A DNA stretch of 19,849 nucleotides from Bacillota bacterium. GTDB lineage: Bacteria; Bacillota; Dethiobacteria; DTU022. The position numbers and the translations under genes are program-made. Location of the stretch: positions 1 through 19,849 of the forward strand of contig JAAZIG010000026.1 in NCBI GenBank assembly GCA_012510325.1. Direction: 5' to 3'. Below the pieces are notes generated by a model, which worked only from the letters and a program-made list of their open reading frames with translations, did no database searches and was not told the origin of the DNA. The first letter of the stretch is position 1; the number at the start of each line of letters is the position of its first letter. Shown here piece after piece: positions 6,256 to 13,054 of this stretch.

Positions 6256-6882
6256 TTAACGAGAATACAGCTCCACAATCAGGTGCTCCTCCAGGGGAAC
6301 ATCGATCTCCTCCCGCTGGGGCATCCGGATTACCCGGCCCTGCACCTGCTCTAAATCTGCTTCCAGCCAATCGACAATTCCGTGCCCGCCGCCGGCTTCA
6401 CGGATCTCCTTAAAAACAGATAGATTACGGCTCTTTTCGCGGACGGCGACATTGTCGCCCGGCCGGGTCAGGTACGAAGGGATATCCACCTTGCGGCCGT
6501 TAACCTGGAAATGGCCGTGATTGACCAGCTGACGGGCTTCCGCCCGGGAACGGGCAAAACCGAGCCGGTAGACCACATTGTCGATCCGGCTTTCCAAAAG
6601 CTGCAACAGGATCTCTCCGGTGACCCCCTTGCGCCGATCGGCCTCTTTAAAGTAGCGGCGAAACTGGCGTTCCAGGATCCCGTAGATCCGTTTCGCTTTC
6701 TGTTTCTCCCTCAACTGCTGACCATACTCCGAAAATTTCTGGCGCGCCTGCCCATGCTCTCCCGGGGGGTATCCCTTGCGGACCACACTGCATTTGTCAG
6801 TGTAACAGCGATCGCCTTTCAGGTACAGTTTGGTTCTTTCCCGGCGGCACAAACGGCATACTGCATCTCTATAACGTGCCAT
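6256..6882 (-). CDS. rpsD: Small ribosomal subunit protein S4 (uS4), zinc-ribbon type
   Basis: S4 nucleates assembly of the 30S body by binding the 16S 5' domain. The 208-residue product begins MARYRDAVCRLCRRE and keeps four zinc-ligand cysteines (9, 12, 26, 31), so it is the C+ form. The S4 RNA-binding domain follows (SRIDNVVYRLGFARSRAEARQ, then HGHFQVNGRKVDIPSYLTRPGD). The ATG at 6882 gives the canonical N-terminus and length, but the GGGGAGG site lies about 14 nt away, longer than ideal. GTG at 6897 and TTG at 6894 lie too close to that site. The 75-nt spacer upstream contains a tandem 8-mer and alternative hairpins, a plausible place for control. Confidence 0.96.
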   Translation of the reverse strand: MARYRDAVCRLCRRERTKLYLKGDRCYTDKCSVVRKGYPPGEHGQARQKFSEYGQQLREKQKAKRIYGILERQFRRYFKEADRRKGVTGEILLQLLESRIDNVVYRLGFARSRAEARQLVNHGHFQVNGRKVDIPSYLTRPGDNVAVREKSRNLSVFKEIREAGGGHGIVDWLEADLEQVQGRVIRMPQREEIDVPLEEHLIVELYSR

Positions 6883-6913
6883 GGATTTTCTCAACACCTC
6901 CCCTTCAGCTCTT

Positions 6914-6929
6914 CTTATTGCCTTATTGC
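6914..6929. repeat. Tandem 8-bp duplication in the rpsK-rpsD spacer
   Basis: The 8-mer CTTATTGC occurs twice head to tail (6914-6921 and 6922-6929; GCAATAAG on the coding strand). It lies next to CCGG-containing segments that can form two mutually exclusive short hairpins on the minus strand. Confidence 0.6.
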
Positions 6930-6957
6930 CGGCAAACCGGTCTCTCCGGCTCTGCCG

Positions 6958-7350
6958 CTAAACGCGACGCCTCTTTGGCGGCCGGCAGCCGTTATGCGGT
7001 ATCGGAGTGACATCTTTGATCGTATTAACTTCCAGGCCGGCGGCCTGCAGCGAGCGGATCGCCGCCTCCCGTCCGGAACCCGGCCCTTTCACAAAAACCT
7101 CCACCTGTCTCATCCCATGTTCCATCGCCGCTTTTGCCGCCGTTTCCGCGGCCAGCTGGGCGGCGAAGGGAGTCGACTTGCGGGATCCCTTGAAACCGAC
7201 ATTGCCTGAACTGGACCAGGCAATACTGTTTCCGTGGACATCGGTGATCGAGATGATCGTATTGTTAAAGGTTGATCTGATATGGGCGATCCCGTACTCA
7301 ATATTTTTGCGCTCACGGCGCCTGGTCCGGGTCGTTCTCTTTTTCGTCAA
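6958..7350 (-). CDS. rpsK: Small ribosomal subunit protein S11 (uS11)
   Basis: S11 is part of the 30S platform and contacts mRNA near the E site. The 130-residue product has the family blocks NIEYGIAHIRSTFNNTIISITD, GNSIAWSSSGNVGFKGSRKSTPFAAQ, VFVKGPGSGREAAIRSLQ and the C-terminal DVTPIPHNGCRPPKRRRV. The start is a TTG at 7350, placed 7 nt after a strong GGAGGAGG; there is no in-frame ATG near the N-terminus, so a non-ATG start is essentially forced. It lies 35 nt after rpsM. Confidence 0.96.
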   Translation of the reverse strand: MTKKRTTRTRRRERKNIEYGIAHIRSTFNNTIISITDVHGNSIAWSSSGNVGFKGSRKSTPFAAQLAAETAAKAAMEHGMRQVEVFVKGPGSGREAAIRSLQAAGLEVNTIKDVTPIPHNGCRPPKRRRV

Positions 7351-7385
7351 GCTATTCCTCCTCCCTTCTTCAAACTGGAGCGTTC

Positions 7386-7757
7386 TTATTTGCCGCGGCG
7401 TATGCCGACAGTCTTCCGCGGTCCTTTCCGGGTGCGGGCATTGTTTTTAGTCGCCTGTCCGCGCACGGGCAGCCCGCGCCGGTGGCGGATCCCCCGGTAG
7501 CACCCGATCTCCACCAGGCGCTTTATATTCATCGCCACCTCACGGCGAAGATCACCTTCGACCTTATAATTTTTATCGATGCAGTCCCGCAAGCGGTTGA
7601 TCTCATTTTCGGTGAGATCGCGTATCCGGGTATCGGGATTAACTCCGGTGGTTGAAATAATCTCTTCCGCCCGGTTGCGCCCGATGCCGTAGATATAGCT
7701 CAGGGCAACGGCCACCCGTTTATCCCGCGGTAAATCGACACCTGCTATTCTCGCCAT
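7386..7757 (-). CDS. rpsM: Small ribosomal subunit protein S13 (uS13)
   Basis: S13 sits in the 30S head and forms intersubunit bridges with the 50S subunit. The 123-residue product starts MARIAGVDLPRDKRV and contains LSYIYGIGRNRAEEI, the helix-two-turn-helix region, RRGLPVRGQATKNNARTRKGPRKT and a basic tail. The ATG at 7757 follows GGGGGAGG with a good spacer. It opens the alpha operon. The 76-nt spacer before it is unusually AT-rich, which suggests a local control point. Confidence 0.97.
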   Translation of the reverse strand: MARIAGVDLPRDKRVAVALSYIYGIGRNRAEEIISTTGVNPDTRIRDLTENEINRLRDCIDKNYKVEGDLRREVAMNIKRLVEIGCYRGIRHRRGLPVRGQATKNNARTRKGPRKTVGIRRGK

Positions 7758-7808
7758 TTAACAACACCTCCCCCGGGGCAAAATAAGCTAAACAAAGCTA
7801 TTTTTCCC

Positions 7809-7837
7809 TTTATTTTATATTTCTATCCCTCGCTCAA
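7809..7837 (-). promoter_or_regulatory. Weak candidate promoter before rpsM
   Basis: On the minus strand TTGAGC (7837-7832, overlapping the rpmJ stop codon) and AATAAA (7814-7809) are 17 nt apart. Each matches four of six consensus positions. The surrounding AT-rich stretch contrasts with the GC-rich window. This is a tentative internal promoter for the alpha operon. Confidence 0.25.
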
Positions 7838-7947
7838 CCCTGTCTCTGTTTATGCTTGGGATTCTGACAGATCACCACGACTTTGCCCTTGCGCCGGATT
7901 ACTTTGCATTTTTCACAGATCGGCTTTACCGAGGGCCGAACCTTCAT
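7834..7947 (-). CDS. rpmJ: Large ribosomal subunit protein L36 (bL36), zinc type
   Basis: L36 is the smallest 50S protein and binds 23S rRNA beneath the stalk base. The 37-residue product begins MKVRPSVKPICEKCKVIRRKG and ends NPKHKQRQG. It has the complete zinc set Cys11, Cys14, Cys27 and His32, so it is the C+ form used under zinc-replete conditions. The ATG at 7947 follows GAGGAGGTTAACCAGA. It lies 14 nt after infA, in the usual infA-rpmJ-rpsM order. Confidence 0.97.
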   Translation of the reverse strand: MKVRPSVKPICEKCKVIRRKGKVVVICQNPKHKQRQG

Positions 7948-7961
7948 TCTGGTTAACCTCC

Positions 7962-8183
7962 TCACTTGTAGCGGTAGGTAATCCGCCCCCTGGTCAGATC
8001 GTAGGGCGACAGTTCAACCAACACCCGATCCCCGGGGAGAATCCTGATGAAATTCATGCGGATCTTACCTGAAACATGAGCCAGCACCTTGAGACCATTT
8101 TTCAGTTCCACCCGGAACATGGCGTTGGGCAGAGGTTCCACTACCGTCCCCTCCACCTCGACAACATCTTTTTTCTTGGTCAC
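7962..8183 (-). CDS. infA: Translation initiation factor IF-1
   Basis: IF-1 is an OB-fold protein that occupies the 30S A site during initiation. The 73-residue product matches the family almost end to end: DVVEVEGTVVEPLPNAMF, AHVSGKIRMNFIRILPGDRV and the C-terminal ELSPYDLTRGRITYRYK. I chose the GTG at 8183 (reading MTKKKDVVEVEG) because it gives normal length and follows GGAGG by about 12 nt. An in-frame ATG at 8222 would add 13 arginine-rich residues (MSWRRRKRRFEQP) and lie inside the preceding gene with no ribosome binding site. It starts 7 nt after the KOW gene. Confidence 0.95.
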   Translation of the reverse strand: MTKKKDVVEVEGTVVEPLPNAMFRVELKNGLKVLAHVSGKIRMNFIRILPGDRVLVELSPYDLTRGRITYRYK

Positions 8184-8190
8184 CGGCTGC

Positions 8191-8466
8191 TCAAACCTCC
8201 TCTTCCTGCGGCGCCAGCTCACAAAGATATTTTATCACCTGGCTATCCGTTAATTTTTGGCTGCCAATCAGCTCTTCAATCTCTGCATAACGCAAATAGG
8301 GCTGCAGGTGAGCCACATTCTTCTTCTTCAGCCGGGAGAGGGACCGTTTCCGCCCGTCGGAGAGGAGCACCTCCCGCGGACCGATCACCTTTATTACCAG
8401 ATAATGTCTCCCCCGATCCCGGCCCGCCTTGGAGCGAACCAGCTGTCCCGGCCTGAGCATCTCCAT
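8191..8466 (-). CDS. KOW-domain RNA-binding protein (L14e/L6e/L27e-like)
   Basis: This small protein recurs in Bacillota between map and infA. It resembles the KOW fold of archaeal/eukaryotic L14e, L6e and L27e, but I know of no firmly established role. The 91-residue product begins MEMLRPGQLVRSKAGRDRGRHYLVI, a typical KOW turn with basic loop residues. It continues with LLSDGRKRSLSRLKKKNVAHLQP and ends in an acidic EEEV tail. It has no signal peptide or membrane segment. The ATG at 8466 has GGGGAGG 7 nt upstream; a TTG at 8493 overlapping the map stop is less likely. Cotranscription with map and infA suggests a ribosome-associated job, which is an inference. Confidence 0.9.
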   Translation of the reverse strand: MEMLRPGQLVRSKAGRDRGRHYLVIKVIGPREVLLSDGRKRSLSRLKKKNVAHLQPYLRYAEIEELIGSQKLTDSQVIKYLCELAPQEEEV

Positions 8467-8489
8467 CACACGGCCTCCCCTTTCTCCGG

Positions 8490-9236
8490 TCAAAGGATGG
8501 TCAGGATCTCCGGACCGTCTTCACCGAGAGCGACGCTGTGCTCAAAATGAGCGGAGAGGCTTCCGTCTTCTGTCCGCACGGTCCAGCCGTCGTCATCGAC
8601 CTCCACCTCAGCAGCGCCTAGATTGACCATCGGCTCGATGGCCAGAACCATCCCCCGCTGCAGCCTGGGACCGTGTCCCGGGGGCCCCAAATTGGGAACC
8701 TGCGGCTCCTCGTGCATCGCCGTGCCGATGCCGTGCCCGGCATAGCTGTACACCACGGAAAAGCCGTTGGCCTCGACATGGGTTTGCACGGCATGGGAGA
8801 TATCGGAAAGATGTCCCCCGACGCGCATCGCGGCGATCCCTTTCTCCAGAGAAGCCCTGGTTACATCGAGCAGCCGCACCGCCTCAGGGCTGATCCGGCC
8901 GACTCCGATGGTGATGGCGGTGTCGCTGTAATAACCCTTCAGCACGACCCCCAGATCAATGCTGATTATATCTCCCTCGGCAAGACGGCGCAAGCCCGGG
9001 ATCCCGTGAACCACCTCGCTGTTGACCGAGGCGCAGATGGAAGCGGGAAATCCCTGATATCCCAGAAAGGCAGGCTCACCGCCGGCCTTGCGGATCATCC
9101 TTTCCGCCACCTTGTCCAGCTCCGCCGTGGTTATCCCGGGTTCAACAATCCGCTTCAGCTCCTCCAAAACCGAGGCCGCCACCCTGCCGGAGTCGCGCAT
9201 CAGGGATATTTCACGTTTTGATTTTATTGTGATCAT
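8490..9236 (-). CDS. map: Methionine aminopeptidase, type I
   Basis: Map removes the N-terminal methionine from nascent proteins when the second residue is small. The 248-residue product has the pita-bread metallohydrolase residues: His77 in EVVHGIP, metal ligands Asp94 (SIDLGV), Asp105 (YYSDTA), His168 (AGHGIGTAMHEEP), Glu201 (AIEPMV) and Glu232 (HFEHSV), plus His175. There is no N-terminal SH3-linker extension, so it is the short bacterial type. The ATG at 9236 follows AGGTGG. It starts only 17 nt after secY, where adenylate kinase (adk) would normally intervene. Confidence 0.96.
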   Translation of the reverse strand: MITIKSKREISLMRDSGRVAASVLEELKRIVEPGITTAELDKVAERMIRKAGGEPAFLGYQGFPASICASVNSEVVHGIPGLRRLAEGDIISIDLGVVLKGYYSDTAITIGVGRISPEAVRLLDVTRASLEKGIAAMRVGGHLSDISHAVQTHVEANGFSVVYSYAGHGIGTAMHEEPQVPNLGPPGHGPRLQRGMVLAIEPMVNLGAAEVEVDDDGWTVRTEDGSLSAHFEHSVALGEDGPEILTIL

Positions 9237-9253
9237 CTACCAAACCACCTGTT

Positions 9254-10504
9254 TTATTTCATAAATCCGCGATAGCTGCGCATCAGCATATGGCTCTCGA
9301 TCTGCTTCATCGTCTCGAGAACGACACCGACAACGATGATCAAACCGGTTCCGGTAAAGGTGAGCTGCACCCCCGTGGCTCCCTGCAGAATAATTGGAAA
9401 TACGGCGATAAAAGCCAGGGCAAAAGCGCCCACTGTAGTCAGCCGCGAGGTGATCTTGCCCAGATATTCCGCTGTCGGGCGGCCCGGCCGCAGCCCGGGG
9501 ATAAACCCGCCGTATTTGCGGATATTTCCGGCCACCTGGAAAGGATCAAACTGCACCGCGGTATAAAAATAACTAAAAGCAATAATCAAAAGAACGTAGA
9601 GCACGGTAAAGAGCGGCCTCCCCCAGCGCAGACTGTTGGCAATGGCTTCCGCCCAGGGATGCTTGATAAACTGGGCGATGCTCTGGGGAAAAGCGAGCAG
9701 CACCGAAGCAAAGATCACCGGGATCACCCCGGCCATATTCACCTTTAACGGAATATGGGTCGCCTGCCCCCCGTACATCTTCCGCCCGACAATGCGCTTG
9801 CTGTACTGCACGCTGATGCGCCGCTGCCCCTGATCCATCCCCACGATGCCGACGATCAAAACCAGCAGAACGGCCACGGTCAACAGCACCAGATAAAAGG
9901 GGACCTGGCCGAAGCGAACCTGCTCGGCGATGAGGAAAACCCCGCTGGGAAAACCGGCGACGATCCCGGCAAAGATGAGCAGCGAGATCCCGTTGCCGAT
10001 CCCTCTTTCAGTGATCAGCTCCCCCATCCACATCAAAAAGGAGGTCCCTGCAGTCAGGGAAAGGACGATAATAAAATATGAAAGTAAACTCTTTTCCGTA
10101 ACCGCCTGGGAGATAACAAAGGAATACCCGATCCCCTGGGTTACGGCGATCACAACAGTGGCGTAACGGGTCACCTGAGAGATCTTCTTCCGCCCCTCGG
10201 CATCCTGGCTCCAGTCTTTCAGCTTCGGGATGACGATCGTCAGCAGCTGCATAATGATCGAAGCGGTAATGTAGGGCATGATCCCCAGAGCAAAGATCGT
10301 AAATTTCTCCAGGCTGCCGCCGCCGATAATATTCAGGAACCCAAAGATGGTATCCTCCTGAAAAAATTTCGCCAGCTGCCCGGCATCGACCCCGGGTACG
10401 GGAATTGCCGAACCGGCGCGAAAAACCGCGAACATGGCCAGGGTAAAGAGGATCCTTTCCCGCAGCTCCTTGATTCGCCACGCCGTGCCAATGGTCTCAA
10501 GCAA
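9254..10504 (-). CDS. secY: Protein translocase subunit SecY
   Basis: SecY is the ten-helix channel of the Sec translocon in the cytoplasmic membrane. The 416-residue product starts MLETIGTAWRIKELRERILF. It has the plug-region sequence RAGSAIPVPGVD, the conserved GIGNGISLLIFAGI segment (169-182), the large cytoplasmic loop with QRRISVQYSKR (227-237) used by SecA and the ribosome, and RPTAEYLGKITSRLT (342-356). The start is a TTG at 10504, four bases after GAGGTGATC, a long match to the anti-Shine-Dalgarno. There is no ATG near the N-terminus. One base separates it from rplO, so coupling is likely. It is followed directly by map without adk. Confidence 0.96.
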   Translation of the reverse strand: MLETIGTAWRIKELRERILFTLAMFAVFRAGSAIPVPGVDAGQLAKFFQEDTIFGFLNIIGGGSLEKFTIFALGIMPYITASIIMQLLTIVIPKLKDWSQDAEGRKKISQVTRYATVVIAVTQGIGYSFVISQAVTEKSLLSYFIIVLSLTAGTSFLMWMGELITERGIGNGISLLIFAGIVAGFPSGVFLIAEQVRFGQVPFYLVLLTVAVLLVLIVGIVGMDQGQRRISVQYSKRIVGRKMYGGQATHIPLKVNMAGVIPVIFASVLLAFPQSIAQFIKHPWAEAIANSLRWGRPLFTVLYVLLIIAFSYFYTAVQFDPFQVAGNIRKYGGFIPGLRPGRPTAEYLGKITSRLTTVGAFALAFIAVFPIILQGATGVQLTFTGTGLIIVVGVVLETMKQIESHMLMRSYRGFMK

Positions 10505-10505
10505 A

Positions 10506-10946
10506 TCAGATCACCTCAGCTTTTCCGCCCGCCGCCTCGATCTTGCTCAGCGCCTGTTTACTAAAACGATGGGCTTGCACCACCAGTTTGCGTTTCAACT
10601 CCCCGTCTCCCAGAACCTTCAGCGGGTCCCGGAGAGATTTAACCAGACCGCTCTCCTTGAGCAGCTCCGGAGTCACCGTGGTGCCGTCGTCAAAGCGATT
10701 CAGCGCGGCCAGGTTGACTATGGCCCATTTTTGTTTAAAGATATTGGTAAAACCCCGCTTCGGCAGCCTTTGAAACAGCGGTGTCTGCCCGCCCTCAAAA
10801 CCGGGCCGGGTCTTCGACCCCGAACGGGCGCCCTGCCCTTTCTGGCCCCTGCCGGCAGTTTTGCCCAAACCCGAGGCGATCCCCCGCCCCTTTCTCTTGG
10901 GCGCACGCCTCGCTCCCTGTGGAGGTTTTAGTTCATGCAGACGCAT
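10506..10946 (-). CDS. rplO: Large ribosomal subunit protein L15 (uL15)
   Basis: L15 is a late-assembling 50S protein with a long basic extension that penetrates the rRNA. The 146-residue product begins MRLHELKPPQGARRAPKRKG. It has the glycine/arginine-rich GRGIASGLGKTAGRGQKGQGARSG region, then GGQTPLFQRLPKRGF and the C-terminal ALSKIEAAGGKAEVI. The ATG at 10946 is preceded by AGGAGG with an 8-nt spacer; a GTG three codons upstream is too close to that site. Its start overlaps the end of rpmD by 14 nt, so the ribosome binding site is within the L30 coding sequence. Confidence 0.96.
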   Translation of the reverse strand: MRLHELKPPQGARRAPKRKGRGIASGLGKTAGRGQKGQGARSGSKTRPGFEGGQTPLFQRLPKRGFTNIFKQKWAIVNLAALNRFDDGTTVTPELLKESGLVKSLRDPLKVLGDGELKRKLVVQAHRFSKQALSKIEAAGGKAEVI

Positions 10947-11145
10947 CCGGAGCACCTCCTTCCGTACCGTCTTCTACTTTAACCATAAAATCGACCACTC
11001 TGATCATACCCCGCGAAACCGGCGTATCTTTCTGCACAACCGTCTGGCCGATTCGGGCCAGTCCCAGCGCCCGCAAAGTACGGCGCTGTTTCGGTTGACA
11101 GCCGGCGGGGCTGCGTAACAGTGTAATGTGCAATTTTTTCGTCAT
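10933..11145 (-). CDS. rpmD: Large ribosomal subunit protein L30 (uL30)
   Basis: L30 is a small 50S protein that binds 23S rRNA. The family core is present: KLHITLLRSPAGCQPKQRRTL, RALGLARIGQTVVQKDTP and GMIRVVDFMVKVE. At 70 residues it is about ten longer than usual. The extra C-terminal tail (DGTEGGAPDASA) is encoded by the DNA that also holds the rplO ribosome binding site and first codons. An internal cysteine (residue 16) replaces the glycine-type residue common there. The ATG at 11145 lies 15 nt after rpsE. Confidence 0.95.
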   Translation of the reverse strand: MTKKLHITLLRSPAGCQPKQRRTLRALGLARIGQTVVQKDTPVSRGMIRVVDFMVKVEDGTEGGAPDASA

Positions 11146-11160
11146 TGCCGCTCCCTCTCC

Positions 11161-11679
11161 TTAGCCGAGCAGTTTGGCTTCATCAATGCCCCGCAGGGCG
11201 CTGACCTCATCTGCCATTTTCAAGGATTTTAGCCCTTGCACGGTTGCATTAATCATATTCAAGGCGTTGGATGAACCGAGCGACTTGGTGAGAATATCCC
11301 TGACCCCGGCCAGTTCCAGTACCGCCCTGACCGGACCGCCGGCGATAACGCCGGTTCCCTCGGAAGCCGGTTTCAGCAACACTTTCCCCGCACCAAAACG
11401 GCCCTCCACGGAATGGGGTATGGTCGTGCCGACCATGGGCACCCGAAAGAGATTCTTCTTGGCGCTTTCGATCCCTTTGCGAATCGCCTCCGGCACCTCT
11501 CCGGCCTTACCAAGTCCGGTTCCGACAAGCCCGTTCTGATCGCCGACCACCACGAGAGCGCTAAAACTGAAGCGGCGCCCCCCCTTGACCACCTTGGCCA
11601 CTCGGTTGATCTTCACTACTTTTTCCGACAGCTCCTGGGCTGGATCTGCTTTGGACACTCCTGCCATCCCCTCCTTCAC
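11161..11679 (-). CDS. rpsE: Small ribosomal subunit protein S5 (uS5)
   Basis: S5 helps form the mRNA entry channel and influences decoding accuracy. The product is 172 residues from the GTG at 11679. Family blocks: VVKINRVAKVVKGGRRFSFSA (S5 N-terminal domain), VVVGDQNGLVGTGLGKAGEVPEAIRKG, then GAGKVLLKPASEGTGVIAGG, AVLELAGVRDILTKSLGSSN and the C-terminal helix. The start is uncertain. The GTG abuts the rplR stop (TAGTG) with AGAGGGG 11 nt upstream. The ATG four codons later (11667) has GGAGG almost touching it. A GTG at 11658 is a further option. The extreme N-terminus is poorly conserved in the family, so it does not decide the choice. Confidence 0.94.
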   Translation of the reverse strand: MKEGMAGVSKADPAQELSEKVVKINRVAKVVKGGRRFSFSALVVVGDQNGLVGTGLGKAGEVPEAIRKGIESAKKNLFRVPMVGTTIPHSVEGRFGAGKVLLKPASEGTGVIAGGPVRAVLELAGVRDILTKSLGSSNALNMINATVQGLKSLKMADEVSALRGIDEAKLLG

Positions 11680-12047
11680 TAAAATTTAAGCCCCTCTGCG
11701 CGCGCTGCATCGGCCAGCGCTTTGACGCGGCCGTGGTAGCGGTACCCGCCCCGGTCGAAAACAACCTCGCCGATCCCCTGGTCCAGGGCACGCCGCCCCA
11801 GCAGACTCCCCACCTTCGCCGCCGCAGCCACATCGCTGCCCCGGGGCAGATCCTCGCTCAGCCCCGCATCGAGGCTGGAAGCCGCCGCCAGGGTTCGCCC
11901 GGTCTGATCATCGATGATCTGAGCATAGATCTGCCGGTTGCTGCGAAATACATTCAAGCGAGGGCGCTCGGCAGTACCGTGAAGTTTCGTGCGAACGCGC
12001 CGGTGACGCTGTTTCCGTAATTCATTACGGGGTTTGATCTTGATCAT
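11679..12047 (-). CDS. rplR: Large ribosomal subunit protein L18 (uL18)
   Basis: L18 bridges 5S rRNA to the 50S central protuberance. The 122-residue product begins MIKIKPRNELRKQRHRRVRTKL. It shows ERPRLNVFRSNRQIYAQIIDD, the AAAAKVGSLLGRRA helix and the C-terminal VVFDRGGYRYHGRVKALADAA. The ATG at 12047 follows GGGAGGTG by about 10 nt. The open frame extends upstream to 12179, but those residues are read from within rplF in another frame and lack family similarity. It ends at the first base of the rpsE start region. Confidence 0.96.
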   Translation of the reverse strand: MIKIKPRNELRKQRHRRVRTKLHGTAERPRLNVFRSNRQIYAQIIDDQTGRTLAAASSLDAGLSEDLPRGSDVAAAAKVGSLLGRRALDQGIGEVVFDRGGYRYHGRVKALADAARAEGLKF

Positions 12048-12072
12048 AGCTTCTACACCTCCCGGCCGCCTT

Positions 12073-12609
12073 TTAAGTGCCGGCCTTGCCGACCTTCCGG
12101 CGGACCTGCTCGCCGGCGTACCGGATCCCCTTGCCCTTGTAGGGCTCGGGCGGATGAACCTTCCGGATAACCGCCGCAAAGTTGCCTACCTGCTGTTTGT
12201 CGATCCCTTTGACAATAATCTGGTTGGGGGCGGGCACCTCCAGCTCCATATTCTCTTCGGCTTCGAAGATAACGGGATGCGAAAAACCGATATTGATGGT
12301 CAGTTTTTTGCCCTGCAGATTGGCCCGATAGCCTACTCCCACCAGCTCCAGGGTCCGGCTAAAACCCTCGGTCACCCCGGTGATCATATTCTGAATCAGT
12401 GTTCTGGTCAAGCCGTGCAGCGAGCGATCCGTGACACTGTCGGAGGCACGCTTCACGACGAGCTCTCCCGCTTCCTGCTCCGCAGTAATGGAAGGGGGCA
12501 GCTCTCTTTCCAGAGAGCCCCGGGGGCCCGTTACTGTGATCCTGCTGTTAACGATCTCCACCTTGACCCCCCCAGGAATCGAGATCGGTTTTTTACCTAT
12601 TCGAGACAT
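12073..12609 (-). CDS. rplF: Large ribosomal subunit protein L6 (uL6)
   Basis: L6 lies near the sarcin-ricin loop and factor-binding site of the 50S. The 178-residue product begins MSRIGKKPISIPGGVKVEI. It contains the two repeated L6 domains and ends with the signature HPPEPYKGKGIRYAGEQVRRKVGKAG. The ATG at 12609 has GGAGG about 6 nt upstream; an in-frame TTG two codons earlier overlaps the spacer and is not favoured. It lies 19 nt after rpsH. Confidence 0.97.
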   Translation of the reverse strand: MSRIGKKPISIPGGVKVEIVNSRITVTGPRGSLERELPPSITAEQEAGELVVKRASDSVTDRSLHGLTRTLIQNMITGVTEGFSRTLELVGVGYRANLQGKKLTINIGFSHPVIFEAEENMELEVPAPNQIIVKGIDKQQVGNFAAVIRKVHPPEPYKGKGIRYAGEQVRRKVGKAGT

Positions 12610-12628
12610 GGTCAACCTCCTCGCTCCG

Positions 12629-13024
12629 CTACCAGATGTAACAGATTACCTCTCCGCCGCAGCCTATTTTGCGGGCTTCCCGATCGCTCATCACGCCGTG
12701 AGAAGTCGAGATAATGGCCACACCGAGCCCGCCCAGCACCCTGGGCAGTTGATCCTTGTTTGCATAAACCCGCAACCCGGGCTTGCTGATCCTCTTCAAT
12801 CCGGTGATCGCCCGCCGCGAATCGGGTCCGTACTTCAGATAGATGCGGACGAGGCCCTGCTTTTTATTCTCAATATACTCAAAGTCCTTAATATACCCTT
12901 CCGCCTTCATGATCTGAGCCATGGACCGCTTCAGCCTGGAGGCGGGGATATCCACCGATGTATGCCGGACCATGTTGGCATTGCGCACCCGGGTCAGCAT
13001 ATCGGCAATCGGATCGGTCATCAT
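12629..13024 (-). CDS. rpsH: Small ribosomal subunit protein S8 (uS8)
   Basis: S8 binds the 16S central domain and is the classical spc-operon repressor in enterobacteria. The product begins MTDPIADMLTRVRNAN and ends with the signature KPGLRVYANKDQLPRVLGGLG, ISTSHGVMSDREARK and GGEVICYIW. Two adjacent ATG codons (13024 and 13021) both suit the GGAGG site; I give the outer one (131 residues), and the inner one would give the canonical MTDP start. No regulatory S8 target is obvious upstream of rplE or rplN. Confidence 0.96.
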   Translation of the reverse strand: MMTDPIADMLTRVRNANMVRHTSVDIPASRLKRSMAQIMKAEGYIKDFEYIENKKQGLVRIYLKYGPDSRRAITGLKRISKPGLRVYANKDQLPRVLGGLGVAIISTSHGVMSDREARKIGCGGEVICYIW

Positions 13025-13054
13025 CGCAAACAACCTCCTCTCTTCCTTCCATCA

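Noticed and set aside
6212..6370. N-terminal extension of the RNA polymerase alpha subunit
   Set aside because: The upstream frame overlaps the rpsD 3' end and reads as low-complexity residues; the ATG at 6211 gives normal length.
12048..12179. N-terminal extension of L18
   Set aside because: These 44 codons are an alternate frame of the rplF 3' end and are rich in Arg, Pro and Gly. L18 proper starts at 12047 with a ribosome binding site.
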